Assembly (NCBI GenBank): GCA_025965635.1
Contig: JAOPWO010000388.1
Coordinates: 1 to 38,049 of the forward strand
Reading direction: 5' to 3'
Origin: Modestobacter sp.
GTDB lineage: Bacteria > Actinomycetota > Actinomycetes > Mycobacteriales > Geodermatophilaceae
Length of the DNA stretch: 38,049 nt
Shown here: piece by piece, positions 31,787 through 38,049 of the stretch
How the letters are laid out: every line of letters begins with the position of its first letter
How positions within the stretch are numbered: the first letter of the stretch is position 1
Made by a program: the position numbers and the translations under genes
The notes under the pieces: model-generated
Told to the model about the DNA's origin: nothing
Seen by the model: only the letters and a program-made list of their open reading frames with translations
Databases searched by the model: none

Positions 31787-32578
31787 TCAGCGCGCTCGGA
31801 CCTGGTAGCGCAGCAGTCGCGCCTCCAGGGCGCCGAAGGCCTGCGTCACCACGACGCCGAAGGCCACGATCAACAACAGGTACGCGAAGACCTCCGGGAC
31901 GCGGATGCGCGCCGCGTTCTCCGCGATCCGGAAACCGAGACCCGCGTTGGCGCCGAACATCTCGCCGATGACCACGCCGGTCAGTGCACGACCGGTGGCC
32001 AGCCGGATGCCCGCGAGGACGAGCGGGAAGGAGCCGGGCAGCACCACCTTGCGCAGCAGCTGCCAGCGGTCCGCCATGAACGAGTGGCCGACCCGCAGGT
32101 AGGGCTCCGGGACGTTCTTCACCCCGACCGTGGTGTTGACGATCACGGGGACCACCGCGAGCAGGAAGGCGATCAGCAGGACGGAGTTGAAGCCCAGGCC
32201 GACCCAGAGGATGAGCAGCGGGTAGATCGCGGTCAGGGGGGTCGAGTACAGGAACCACACGAAGGGCTCGAGTGCGTAGTCGAACACGCGGACCCGACCG
32301 GCGAGCATGCCGAGCGAGATGCCGATGACCGCAGCGAGACCGAGCGCCAGCCCGTACTCGGCCATGGTGACCAGCAGGTGCTCGGTGACCCGTCCGGCGA
32401 CGATCTCGTTGACGAGCGTCACCACGATCACCGACGGTGGCGGCAGGACGAAACTGTCCAGTCCGAGCACCCAGGGCAGCAACTCCCAGGCGCCGAAGAA
32501 CAGCGCCACCCCCAGGACTTTCAGTGATCGGTCGCTGGACAGTGCGCGACCGACCGGATGCTCCAGCACGGCGTTCAT
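31787..32578 (-). CDS. ABC importer permease 2 (SsuC/TauC type)
   Basis: 263 residues with six transmembrane helices. The EAA-type loop is RVGHSFMADRWQLLRKVVLP, then GSFPLVLAGIRLATGRALTG. FLYSTPLTAIYPLLILWVGL and ITEHL-like helices are typical of the nitrate/sulfonate/taurine-type permeases. The ATG at 32578 overlaps the previous gene's stop (ATGA) and has TGGAGG six bases upstream; a GTG at 32590 is possible. A second permease gene lies directly upstream, so the transporter is a heterodimer, whereas most SsuC/TauC transporters use one permease gene. Confidence 0.92.
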   Translation of the reverse strand: MNAVLEHPVGRALSSDRSLKVLGVALFFGAWELLPWVLGLDSFVLPPPSVIVVTLVNEIVAGRVTEHLLVTMAEYGLALGLAAVIGISLGMLAGRVRVFDYALEPFVWFLYSTPLTAIYPLLILWVGLGFNSVLLIAFLLAVVPVIVNTTVGVKNVPEPYLRVGHSFMADRWQLLRKVVLPGSFPLVLAGIRLATGRALTGVVIGEMFGANAGLGFRIAENAARIRVPEVFAYLLLIVAFGVVVTQAFGALEARLLRYQVRAR

Positions 32579-33417
32579 GAAGGCCTCCACGAGGACAGCC
32601 GGCGCTCGACCGCGGAGAGGCCACGGATCGCCAGATACGCGAAACTGCTGACCAGCAGCACGAGGAACAGCAGGGCGTCGGTGCGCATCGCCTGCCCGTA
32701 GGTGGAGATCAAGTTCCCCATCCCCGACAGCGACACGAACATCTCGGCAGTGATCACCGCGATGATGGCCTGGCTGAAGCCCTGCCTCAGCCCGGTCATG
32801 ATCGACGGAATGGCGCCCGGGATCATCACTTTGCGGAGGATGAAGCTGCGCGGGGCCATGAACGACCGGGCGGCTCTGATGAGCGAGGGGTCCACGTCCT
32901 TGACCCCGGAGATCGTGTTGATGAGCACCATGAAGAAGGTGCCGAGGAAGACCATCACGATCTTGCTGCCGAGGCCGAGGCCGAACCAGATGACGAGCAC
33001 CGGGTAGATGGCCAGTCGCGGGGTGACGTACAGAGCCATCACCACCGGGTCGGCCAGCGTCCCGATCACGCGGTAGTACCCGAGGACGAACCCGACAAGC
33101 ACCGCGGCCACGACCCCCAGGCCGTAGCCGACCAGCAGCTCCGTGCCGGTGGTCACGACGTGCGGCAGCATGTCGGTGCCGGTGAACAGCTCCGCTCCCG
33201 CCGCGGCCACCGCGGTCGGTGAGCTGTAGAAGCGCTCGTCGAGGAAGCCGGTCATCGAACCGACCTGCCAGGCGGCGATGAACGACAGCGCGCTGGCCGT
33301 CCGCACCAGGCGCGGACGTTCCCCCAGCTGCGCCCAGACGCGCGCACCCATCGCCGGTGCGGCCGCCTGGTCGGGAACGGGTGGTGCGGTGGGTGTGATG
33401 ACGGTGCTCCCGCTCAT
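32575..33417 (-). CDS. ABC importer permease 1 (SsuC/TauC type)
   Basis: 280 residues. The N-terminus is hydrophilic (about 35 residues), then six helices follow. TPRLAIYPVLVIWFGLGLGS and the EAA loop IRAARSFMAPRSFILRKVMI, PGAIPSIMTGLRQGFSQAII are diagnostic. The ATG at 33417 overlaps the ATPase stop (ATGA). Together with permease 2 it forms a heterodimeric channel for the substrate captured by the 34346-35380 lipoprotein. Sequence similarity between the two permeases suggests an old duplication. The substrate class (sulfonate, aromatic acid, pyrimidine precursor) cannot be decided from the permease. Confidence 0.93.
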   Translation of the reverse strand: MSGSTVITPTAPPVPDQAAAPAMGARVWAQLGERPRLVRTASALSFIAAWQVGSMTGFLDERFYSSPTAVAAAGAELFTGTDMLPHVVTTGTELLVGYGLGVVAAVLVGFVLGYYRVIGTLADPVVMALYVTPRLAIYPVLVIWFGLGLGSKIVMVFLGTFFMVLINTISGVKDVDPSLIRAARSFMAPRSFILRKVMIPGAIPSIMTGLRQGFSQAIIAVITAEMFVSLSGMGNLISTYGQAMRTDALLFLVLLVSSFAYLAIRGLSAVERRLSSWRPS

Positions 33418-34208
33418 GACGCCTGTACTGCGGCCAGCGTCGGCTCGTTGTCGTGGAGCAGGTGCCAGAGGTGCTGGCGCATCCGCACGAACCGCGGGTC
33501 TGCCTTCACATCGATCGTCCGCGGGCGCGGCAGGTCCACCGGAAGGATCTCCCGGATGCGTCCCGGCCGGGCCCGCATCACCACGACGCGGTCGGCGAGG
33601 TAGATGGCCTCGTCGATGTCATGAGTCACGAAGACGACCGTCTTGCCGGTCTTCTGCCAGATCTGCAGGAGCTCCTCCTGCATGCTCTCCCGCGTCTGGG
33701 CATCCAGCGCTCCGAAGGGCTCGTCCATGAGCAGGATGTCGGGCTCGATGGCCAGGGCCCGCGCGATGCCCACCCGCTGGCGCATGCCGCCCGACAGCTC
33801 GTGGGGGAAGCGGTCCTCGAACCCGTTGAGCCCCACGAGGTCGACCAGTTCGCGCGCCTTGGCATGGCGCTCCGCCTTGCCGACCTTGCGGATCTCCAGG
33901 CCGAAGGCGATGTTGTCCAGGACCGACCGCCACGGCAGGAGTGCGAACTCCTGGAAGACGACCGCCCGGTCGCGGCCGGGGCCGTTCACCAGGCCACCGT
34001 GGACGCGGATCTCGCCGCCGTGGATGGGCAGCAGCCCGTCGATCGCGTAGAGGAAACTGGTCTTACCGCAGCCGGACGAGCCGACGATGGTGACGAACTC
34101 ACCCCGCTCGATGGACAGGTTCAGTCCGTCCACGGCCAGGACGCTGCTGTTGTTCTTGGAGGTGTAGCGGATCGTGACGTCCCGCGCCTCGACGACGGTT
34201 TCGCTCAT
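33414..34208 (-). CDS. ABC importer ATP-binding protein (SsuB/TauB type)
   Basis: 264 residues. Walker A is GSSGCGKTS (43-51), the Q-loop is VVFQEFALLPWRSVLDNIAF, the signature is LSGGMRQRV, Walker B is ILLMDEPFGALD, and the switch His is in VFVTHDIDEA. All catalytic residues are present. LPWRSVLDNIAFGLE and VVVMRARPGRIREILPVDLP are typical of the nitrate/sulfonate/taurine subfamily. Start at ATG 34208. It follows the binding-protein gene after 137 bp that contain a strong hairpin, then overlaps permease 1 by ATGA. The three ABC genes are thus tightly coupled, with the binding protein separately adjustable. Confidence 0.95.
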   Translation of the reverse strand: MSETVVEARDVTIRYTSKNNSSVLAVDGLNLSIERGEFVTIVGSSGCGKTSFLYAIDGLLPIHGGEIRVHGGLVNGPGRDRAVVFQEFALLPWRSVLDNIAFGLEIRKVGKAERHAKARELVDLVGLNGFEDRFPHELSGGMRQRVGIARALAIEPDILLMDEPFGALDAQTRESMQEELLQIWQKTGKTVVFVTHDIDEAIYLADRVVVMRARPGRIREILPVDLPRPRTIDVKADPRFVRMRQHLWHLLHDNEPTLAAVQAS

Positions 34209-34298
34209 GTCTTCCCTCGCTCGGGGGCAGGCCGGGTAACCCAAACGGGCCCGGCCGGTTCGGATCGGGTCGGGTGCTGCGTCTCGGGGTGGTGTCGC

Positions 34299-34339
34299 CA
34301 TCCGTCGGCCGGCGGCGTGCAGACGCCGGCCGACGGATG
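34299..34339 (-). terminator. Perfect 16-bp hairpin between binding-protein and ATPase genes
   Basis: CATCCGTCGGCCGGCG and its exact inverse enclose nine bases. On the minus strand it begins seven bases after the binding-protein stop. It probably acts as a partial terminator or mRNA stabiliser, so that more binding protein than ABC components is made, a known pattern for ABC import operons. Confidence 0.75.
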
Positions 34340-34345
34340 AAGGGG

Positions 34346-35380
34346 TCAGCCGGCGTCCACGAACCGGTCGTCCCACCAGCGCTCGAGCTCCCAGGGCTCG
34401 GTCACGTCGCCGGCGGTCACCGCCGTCTCCCAGAAGGCGGACATGGCGTCCTCGCTCGGCAGCGCGCCAGAGGAGACGAAACCCGGGATCAGTTCGTCGT
34501 AGGCGCGTTCCGCGTACTTCGTCTCGATCTTGAACTCGTCGGCGATGATCCGCACCGTCTCGTCCCGGTTGGCCGCCGCGAAGTCGATCGCCTCGCTCAT
34601 GCCGCGCAGGAAGGCCCGCATCGTGTTCGGGGAACCGTCGATGACCTCCTGCTTGGCGTAGACGACCTCCTTGGGCCAGTCGGTCGCGATCTCCTCGGCC
34701 TGCGTGGCGAGCAGCTTGAAGCCCTCCTCCTCCGCCTGGTACTTCGTGGGCGGGCTGAGGAAGGCCACGTCGATCGTGCCGGAGCGCAGGGCGGCGAAGG
34801 CGTTCGACGTGGTGCCGACCTTGACGATCTCCAGGTCCTTCTCCGGGTCGAGGCCGTTCTCCTTGGCGATGGCCTTCAGCAGCAGCTCGGTCAGCGAACC
34901 CGGGCTCGTCACGGCGAACTTCTTGCCCTTGAGGTCCTCCCAGCCCTTGTACTGGGGCTGCATGTACCAGGAGAAGTCGGCCACGTTCATCCCGCCCCAG
35001 ACGACCCTGACGTCCTGGCCGCCCTTGATCATGTTGAGGGCGCCCTGCAGTGCGGCGACGTTGACGTCCACGGCATCGCCGGCGAGGGCCTGCACCACGT
35101 CCGCGTCGCCCTTGAACTCGATGATGTTCACGTCGAGCCCTTCGTCCTCCCAGAAACCCTGCGCTCGGGCGACGTAGGCCGGCAGGAAGGCCAGGACCTT
35201 CAGGGACAACCCGACGTCGATCTGGGTCTGCTCGAGGGCGTCTCCGCCCGGAGCCCGGGGGGCGGGTTCGTCCTGGCTGCCGGTGCCGCACGCGGTGAGA
35301 CACAGGGCGGCCAGGAGCACGGTTGCGATCCCGCGGCGACGGTGTCGTCCGGCTGCGGTGCGTCGACGTACACGGAACAT
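34346..35380 (-). CDS. ABC importer substrate-binding lipoprotein (NMT1/SsuA-THI5 type)
   Basis: 344 residues. A basic n-region and hydrophobic stretch end in the lipobox LTAC (Cys31). The binding fold has LKVLAFLPAYVARAQGFWED and EGLDVNIIEFKGDADVVQAL in the first lobe, then SLTELLLKAIAKENGLDPEK and GTIDVAFLSPPTKYQAEEEG. This is the NMT1/THI5-like class used for sulfonates, taurine, pyrimidine precursors, and phthalate-type acids. The second ATG (35380) is preferred because GAGGA lies eight bases upstream; the ATG at 35389 has the site almost touching it. It is the first gene of the minus-strand operon. The divergent plus-strand genes encode UbiX and UbiD, so the ligand may be an unsaturated or aromatic carboxylate. 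Confidence 0.92.
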   Translation of the reverse strand: MFRVRRRTAAGRHRRRGIATVLLAALCLTACGTGSQDEPAPRAPGGDALEQTQIDVGLSLKVLAFLPAYVARAQGFWEDEGLDVNIIEFKGDADVVQALAGDAVDVNVAALQGALNMIKGGQDVRVVWGGMNVADFSWYMQPQYKGWEDLKGKKFAVTSPGSLTELLLKAIAKENGLDPEKDLEIVKVGTTSNAFAALRSGTIDVAFLSPPTKYQAEEEGFKLLATQAEEIATDWPKEVVYAKQEVIDGSPNTMRAFLRGMSEAIDFAAANRDETVRIIADEFKIETKYAERAYDELIPGFVSSGALPSEDAMSAFWETAVTAGDVTEPWELERWWDDRFVDAG

Positions 35381-35715
35381 CGTTGACATCCTCGACTCGG
35401 AGTGAGTACGTGCTGGAAGAGAGGTTCGCTGTGGTGCTCGTCGGTCTGTGACGGAGAGAACACTCCGGCGCAGCGGCCCCACAAGACCGATGTACCGCCC
35501 ACCGGAACGTGCAGGTGGGGCCCGCGGAGTCAGGCCACGACGTCGGGTGGAGCCCGTCCTGGCAGATCGATCGATGCCCACGTTCCGGCCAGCGGCACGC
35601 GTGGCTTGCGAACGGTCTCGGTCGCTTGCGACCGTGCCGATCCGATGGTCGGGCGGCGGGGAGCGGACATGACGCAGACCCCGAGCCGCCCCGGACCGGA
35701 AGAGGAGGACGAGCA
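35381..35715. promoter_or_regulatory. Divergent promoter region of the transport/decarboxylase island
   Basis: 335 bp between the binding-protein and UbiX genes. It contains a perfect palindrome CGGTCGC-TT-GCGACCG (35619-35634), part of a direct repeat of GCTTGCGA (35604 and 35624). It also contains a 10-bp inverse pair CCGGAACGTG/CACGTTCCGG at 35502 and 35579. A perfect TTGACA (35383-35388) faces the UbiX side, but no good -10 follows. No regulator gene lies within this block. Confidence 0.5.
35619..35634. promoter_or_regulatory. Perfect 7-2-7 palindrome, candidate operator
   Basis: CGGTCGCTTGCGACCG lies 81 bp before the UbiX start and 238 bp from the binding-protein start. It is the most symmetric element in the shared promoter region. 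The binding factor is unknown. Confidence 0.45.
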
Positions 35716-36354
35716 TTGGCCAGCCAGGAGGACGGGCGCCATCCGATCCGGCTCATCGTCGGCATCAGCGGCGCATCCGGTGCCATCTACGGGGTCCGGG
35801 CGCTGGAGTTGCTCCAAGGGCTCCCCCACGTGGAGACGCACCTGGTGATGACCAGCGCTGGTCAGGCGACGCTCTCCTACGAGACGAGCTACACCGTCGG
35901 CTCCGTGCGGAAGCTGGCGGATCACGTCCACAGCGACCGCGACATCGGAGCCACCATCGCCAGCGGCTCCTTCCGCACCGCAGGCATGCTCATCGCCCCG
36001 TGCAGCATCAAGACGCTGTCGGGTATCGCGACGTCCTTCGGCTCCAGCCTCATGGTCCGCGCTGCAGACGTCGTCCTGAAGGAACAGCGGCGACTGGTCC
36101 TCCTGCTACGCGAGGCCCCCCTCCACCTCGGGCACATCCGCCTGATGCAGATGGCCGCGGAGGCCGGCGCGGTCATCTCTCCACCGGTGCCGGGCTTCTA
36201 CGCCCGCCCGACCACGATCGACGACATCGTCAACCACAGCGTGTCGCGCGCGCTGGACCTGTTCGGCCTCGACGTCGGGGCTGTGCGGCGATGGGACGGG
36301 CTCCAGCCGGGCGACGCACCACCGCAGCCGTCCGACGACCCGGGAGAGCCGTGA
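35716..36354 (+). CDS. ubiX: UbiX-family flavin prenyltransferase
   Basis: 212 residues. It makes prenylated FMN for UbiD-type decarboxylases. Visible motifs: LIVGISGASGAIYGVRALEL (flavin phosphate loop), then GSFRTAGMLIAPCSIKTLSG, FGSSLMVRAADVVLKEQRRL, VLLLREAPLHLGHIRLMQMA and PPVPGFYARPTTIDDIVNHS. The start is TTG 35716: AGAGGAGG lies seven bases upstream and the UbiX strand begins ten residues later. Upstream ATG codons give no family sequence or lie out of frame. The C-terminus adds about 25 hydrophilic residues. It overlaps the next gene (GTGA), so it is coupled. The partner UbiD is encoded 740 bp downstream. Confidence 0.95.
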   Translation: MASQEDGRHPIRLIVGISGASGAIYGVRALELLQGLPHVETHLVMTSAGQATLSYETSYTVGSVRKLADHVHSDRDIGATIASGSFRTAGMLIAPCSIKTLSGIATSFGSSLMVRAADVVLKEQRRLVLLLREAPLHLGHIRLMQMAAEAGAVISPPVPGFYARPTTIDDIVNHSVSRALDLFGLDVGAVRRWDGLQPGDAPPQPSDDPGEP

Positions 36355-36839
36355 CCCGGTCCGACCAGGACAGCGTCCTGGAACCCGCCGCGCTGGCGCT
36401 CTGGCAGCGGCTCCTGGCCCGTCGTCCGGACCACACCGGCGGCGAGGCGATCGTCGTCGCGACCTCCAGCCGGCCGCCGGCCGTGTCTCTGCTGACCGCG
36501 TCGAGCGTCCGGCTCCGCGGCACGAGGCTCACCCTGGCCGTGCACTCCGCCAGCTCGGTGGCCCGCCTCGACGCCGACTCCGCGACCTTGCTGTCGGCCC
36601 TCGACGGCGCCACTCTGCGGCTGTACGGCTCCATCGTGGACCGGCGCACGCAGGACCACGTCACCGTCGTGGACGTGGACGTGGACGCGGTGGCAGCGCT
36701 CCACGAGGACCCGTGGGACTTCCACGTCGCCTTCACCACGGCACGGCCCGATGCCGCCCGGCCGCTGCTGTCCTACTGGGCCGGGCTCAGCAGCTGGCTG
36801 GACCGGGACGACGGCTCGCTGCCGCCGGCCCCTTCCTGA
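36351..36839 (+). CDS. Unknown 162-aa protein between ubiX and ubiD
   Basis: Starts at GTG 36351 overlapping the ubiX stop (GTGA), with GGGAGAG upstream. The protein looks like a beta-rich domain: EAIVVATSSRPPAVSLLTAS, then VRLRGTRLTLAVHSASSVAR, LLSALDGATLRLYGSIVDRR and HVTVVDVDVDAVAALHEDPW. This may be a flavin-binding split barrel (PNPOx/flavin-reductase like), but no diagnostic motif is present, so it stays hypothetical. It is much longer than the small VdcD/D-subunit proteins (about 75-80 aa) of known hydroxyarylic acid decarboxylases, and I see none of their cysteine motifs. Tight coupling to ubiX implies a role in the same reaction, for example reducing FMN or accepting the product. Confidence 0.85.
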   Translation: MTRSDQDSVLEPAALALWQRLLARRPDHTGGEAIVVATSSRPPAVSLLTASSVRLRGTRLTLAVHSASSVARLDADSATLLSALDGATLRLYGSIVDRRTQDHVTVVDVDVDAVAALHEDPWDFHVAFTTARPDAARPLLSYWAGLSSWLDRDDGSLPPAPS

Positions 36840-37095
36840 CGTCAGCCGCCCCGGCTCGGCGGCGGTGACCAGCGCGGGACCTCCGCACGGCAGCGGGCGG
36901 GCGGCACGTCGTTCCGCACACCGGCACGCCGCCCTTGTAGGGCTGCGACGGCGGATCCAGCCTGGCAGGGCGCGACGCGCAGTGCGTTCCGTCCGCGGTC
37001 GACCCCGCGCCGGTCACCTGATCGCTCCCACGCCCACCACGATCCCCGGGTCCGGCCGCTCGCCGGTGAGGACCTCTTCGAAAGGCGGACCCCCC
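36840..37095. other. Gap between the 162-aa gene and ubiD
   Basis: 256 bp with no supported gene. A short hairpin GCCGCC/GGCGGC follows the upstream stop at about 36845-36863. The leader of the UbiD gene has GGCGGA six bases before its GTG. An in-frame GTG at 37066 is an alternative start. Confidence 0.4.
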
Positions 37096-38049
37096 GTGGC
37101 CACCCCAGGATTCGACAGCCTGCAGAGCTTCCTCGACGCCCTCGAGGCCGACGGGCAACTCGTGCGCGTCAAGGGATCGGTGGACCTCGACTTCGAGGCC
37201 TCGGCCGTGGCACGTGCCCTGCCCGAGACCGCACTGCTGTTCGAGGACGTCGTCGGCGTCGACATGCCGCTGGCGATGAACGTGTTCGGCAACTACCGGA
37301 TGCTCGAGCTGGCGTTCGGCGTCGACCGCGCCTCCCTGCTGACGCACTACATGGAGCTGGTCCAGCACCCCGTGGCCCCGCGGAAGGTGGAGACGGGGCC
37401 CGTGAAGGACGTCGTCCTCCTCGGTGACGAGTGCGATCTGAGCCGGCTGCCCACCCCCCTCTACAACGAGTTCGACGGCGGTCGGTACGTCGACGCCGCG
37501 GTCGCCGTGTGCCATGAGCCGGCGCTCGGCAGCAACCTGTCGATCCAGCGCCTGCAGGTCACCGGCCCGCGCCGGATGGGCATCTGGTCCGCCCCGAGCC
37601 ACCACCTGAGCGTCTACTACTCCCGCGCGGAGGAGAAGGACCAGCCGCTCGAGGTCGCCTTCGCCATCGGCTGCGACCCGTACGTGCAGCTCGCCTCCCA
37701 GGTCTACGCGGCCACAGATCTCGACGAGTACGAGGTGGCCGGCGCGCTGCGCGGCGCCCCGATCGACCTGGTGAAGTGCGAGACGCTCGACGTCTGGGTC
37801 CCCGCCAACGCCAACATCGTCATCGAGGCGCGGATGCTCCCCCACGTCCGCGAGATGGAGGGGCCCTTCGGCGAGTTCCCGGGCTACTACGGAGCTGCCG
37901 GCATGCGGCCCGTCCTCGAGGTCACGGCGATCACGCACCGCCGCGACGCCATCTGCCAGGGCATCCGTCTCGGCAAGCCCCCGGCGGAGAACGTGTACAT
38001 GACGGCGCTGCCGAAGGCAGCGGAGGTGTACCGGCTGGTCAAGCAGGTC
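37096..38049 (+). CDS. ubiD: UbiD-family prFMN-dependent decarboxylase (cut by the right edge)
   Basis: The first 318 residues; the family has about 450-500. It reversibly decarboxylates aromatic or alpha,beta-unsaturated acids using prFMN. LQSFLDALEADGQLVRVKGS is the usual N-terminus. LSIQRLQVTG carries the conserved Arg (about 152), and EGPFGEFPGYYG carries both catalytic glutamates (about 255 and 260). The Arg-Glu-Glu spacing is close to that of Fdc1 (173, 277, 282). SHHLSVYYSRAEEKDQPLEV and LVKCETLDVWVPANANIVIE are also typical. Active-site residues are therefore intact in the visible part. It is preceded by UbiX and the unknown 162-aa gene and is divergent from an ABC importer. The substrate is unknown. 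Confidence 0.95.
   Translation, partial: MATPGFDSLQSFLDALEADGQLVRVKGSVDLDFEASAVARALPETALLFEDVVGVDMPLAMNVFGNYRMLELAFGVDRASLLTHYMELVQHPVAPRKVETGPVKDVVLLGDECDLSRLPTPLYNEFDGGRYVDAAVAVCHEPALGSNLSIQRLQVTGPRRMGIWSAPSHHLSVYYSRAEEKDQPLEVAFAIGCDPYVQLASQVYAATDLDEYEVAGALRGAPIDLVKCETLDVWVPANANIVIEARMLPHVREMEGPFGEFPGYYGAAGMRPVLEVTAITHRRDAICQGIRLGKPPAENVYMTALPKAAEVYRLVKQV

Noticed and set aside
35509..35715. Longer UbiX start (69 extra codons)
   Set aside because: UbiX proteins begin just before the GISGASG strand; the extension runs through the palindromic promoter region, whereas the TTG at 35716 has an ideal ribosome site.
1..38049. CRISPR arrays, tRNA, rRNA, prophage or toxin-antitoxin genes
   Set aside because: No regularly spaced repeats, cloverleaf-like sequences or phage proteins were seen on reading either strand.

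Overview
The window reads as chromosomal DNA from a very GC-rich actinobacterium. GTG starts and one TTG start, purine-rich ribosome sites, GAF-ANTAR proteins, a DevS/DevR pair and LAL/MalT-type regulators all fit. Gene style suggests a Geodermatophilaceae-like soil or rock organism (Blastococcus, Modestobacter, Geodermatophilus). That family call is inference. No rRNA, tRNA or CRISPR was seen.

Region 1 (1-9.0 kb): a truncated membrane protein at the left edge, a lipoprotein, then minus-strand genes. A MalT-like regulator (4028-6790) lies upstream of a coupled operon: 96-aa protein, DUF4386 protein, SRPBCC protein, and a thiolase that is now a pseudogene. Three copies of a 9-bp element lie between regulator and operon. 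A two-gene ABC exporter (7198-8990) follows, divergent from a second large LuxR (LAL) regulator (9178-11916).

Region 2 (11.9-18.7 kb): gene debris (LuxR/TPR tail, STAS anti-sigma antagonist, TetR C-terminus) mixed with intact genes: an RsbW-like ATPase, two GAF-ANTAR proteins, a DUF4386 protein with a palindromic operator, and a quinone-oxidoreductase-like MDR enzyme coupled to a DUF4389 protein.

Region 3 (18.7-26.9 kb): a DevS-like kinase and a very DevR/DosR-like response regulator, tail to tail. They are followed by a membrane protein, an FDOR-type flavin/deazaflavin protein, a DUF1003 protein, and an operon of flavodoxin, PNPOx-like protein and a CBS-SRPBCC-membrane fusion. Two promoter regions carry sequences close to the mycobacterial DosR box, so this looks like a compact hypoxia/redox regulon. 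The kinase's first GAF domain is shortened where the haem ligand of DosS would lie. An IS3 orfA scrap and a strong hairpin close the block.

Region 4 (27.1-30.3 kb): an MMPL exporter and its divergent TetR repressor share an almost perfect 38-bp palindrome.

Region 5 (30.6-38.0 kb): an apparent catabolic island. On the minus strand: an NMT1/SsuA-type binding lipoprotein, ATPase, two permeases and a split two-subunit ThDP-dependent decarboxylase (ComD/ComE-like). Divergent on the plus strand: UbiX flavin prenyltransferase, an unknown 162-aa protein and UbiD decarboxylase (cut by the right edge). The arrangement suggests import of an organic acid followed by ThDP- and prFMN-dependent decarboxylation. 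The substrate is unknown, and this is the best candidate here for an undescribed system.

Several genes are truncated, frameshifted or fused (thiolase, LuxR tail, STAS, TetR, IS3, DevS GAF, CBS fusion). This points to local gene erosion, though single-base sequencing errors could explain some of the frameshifts.
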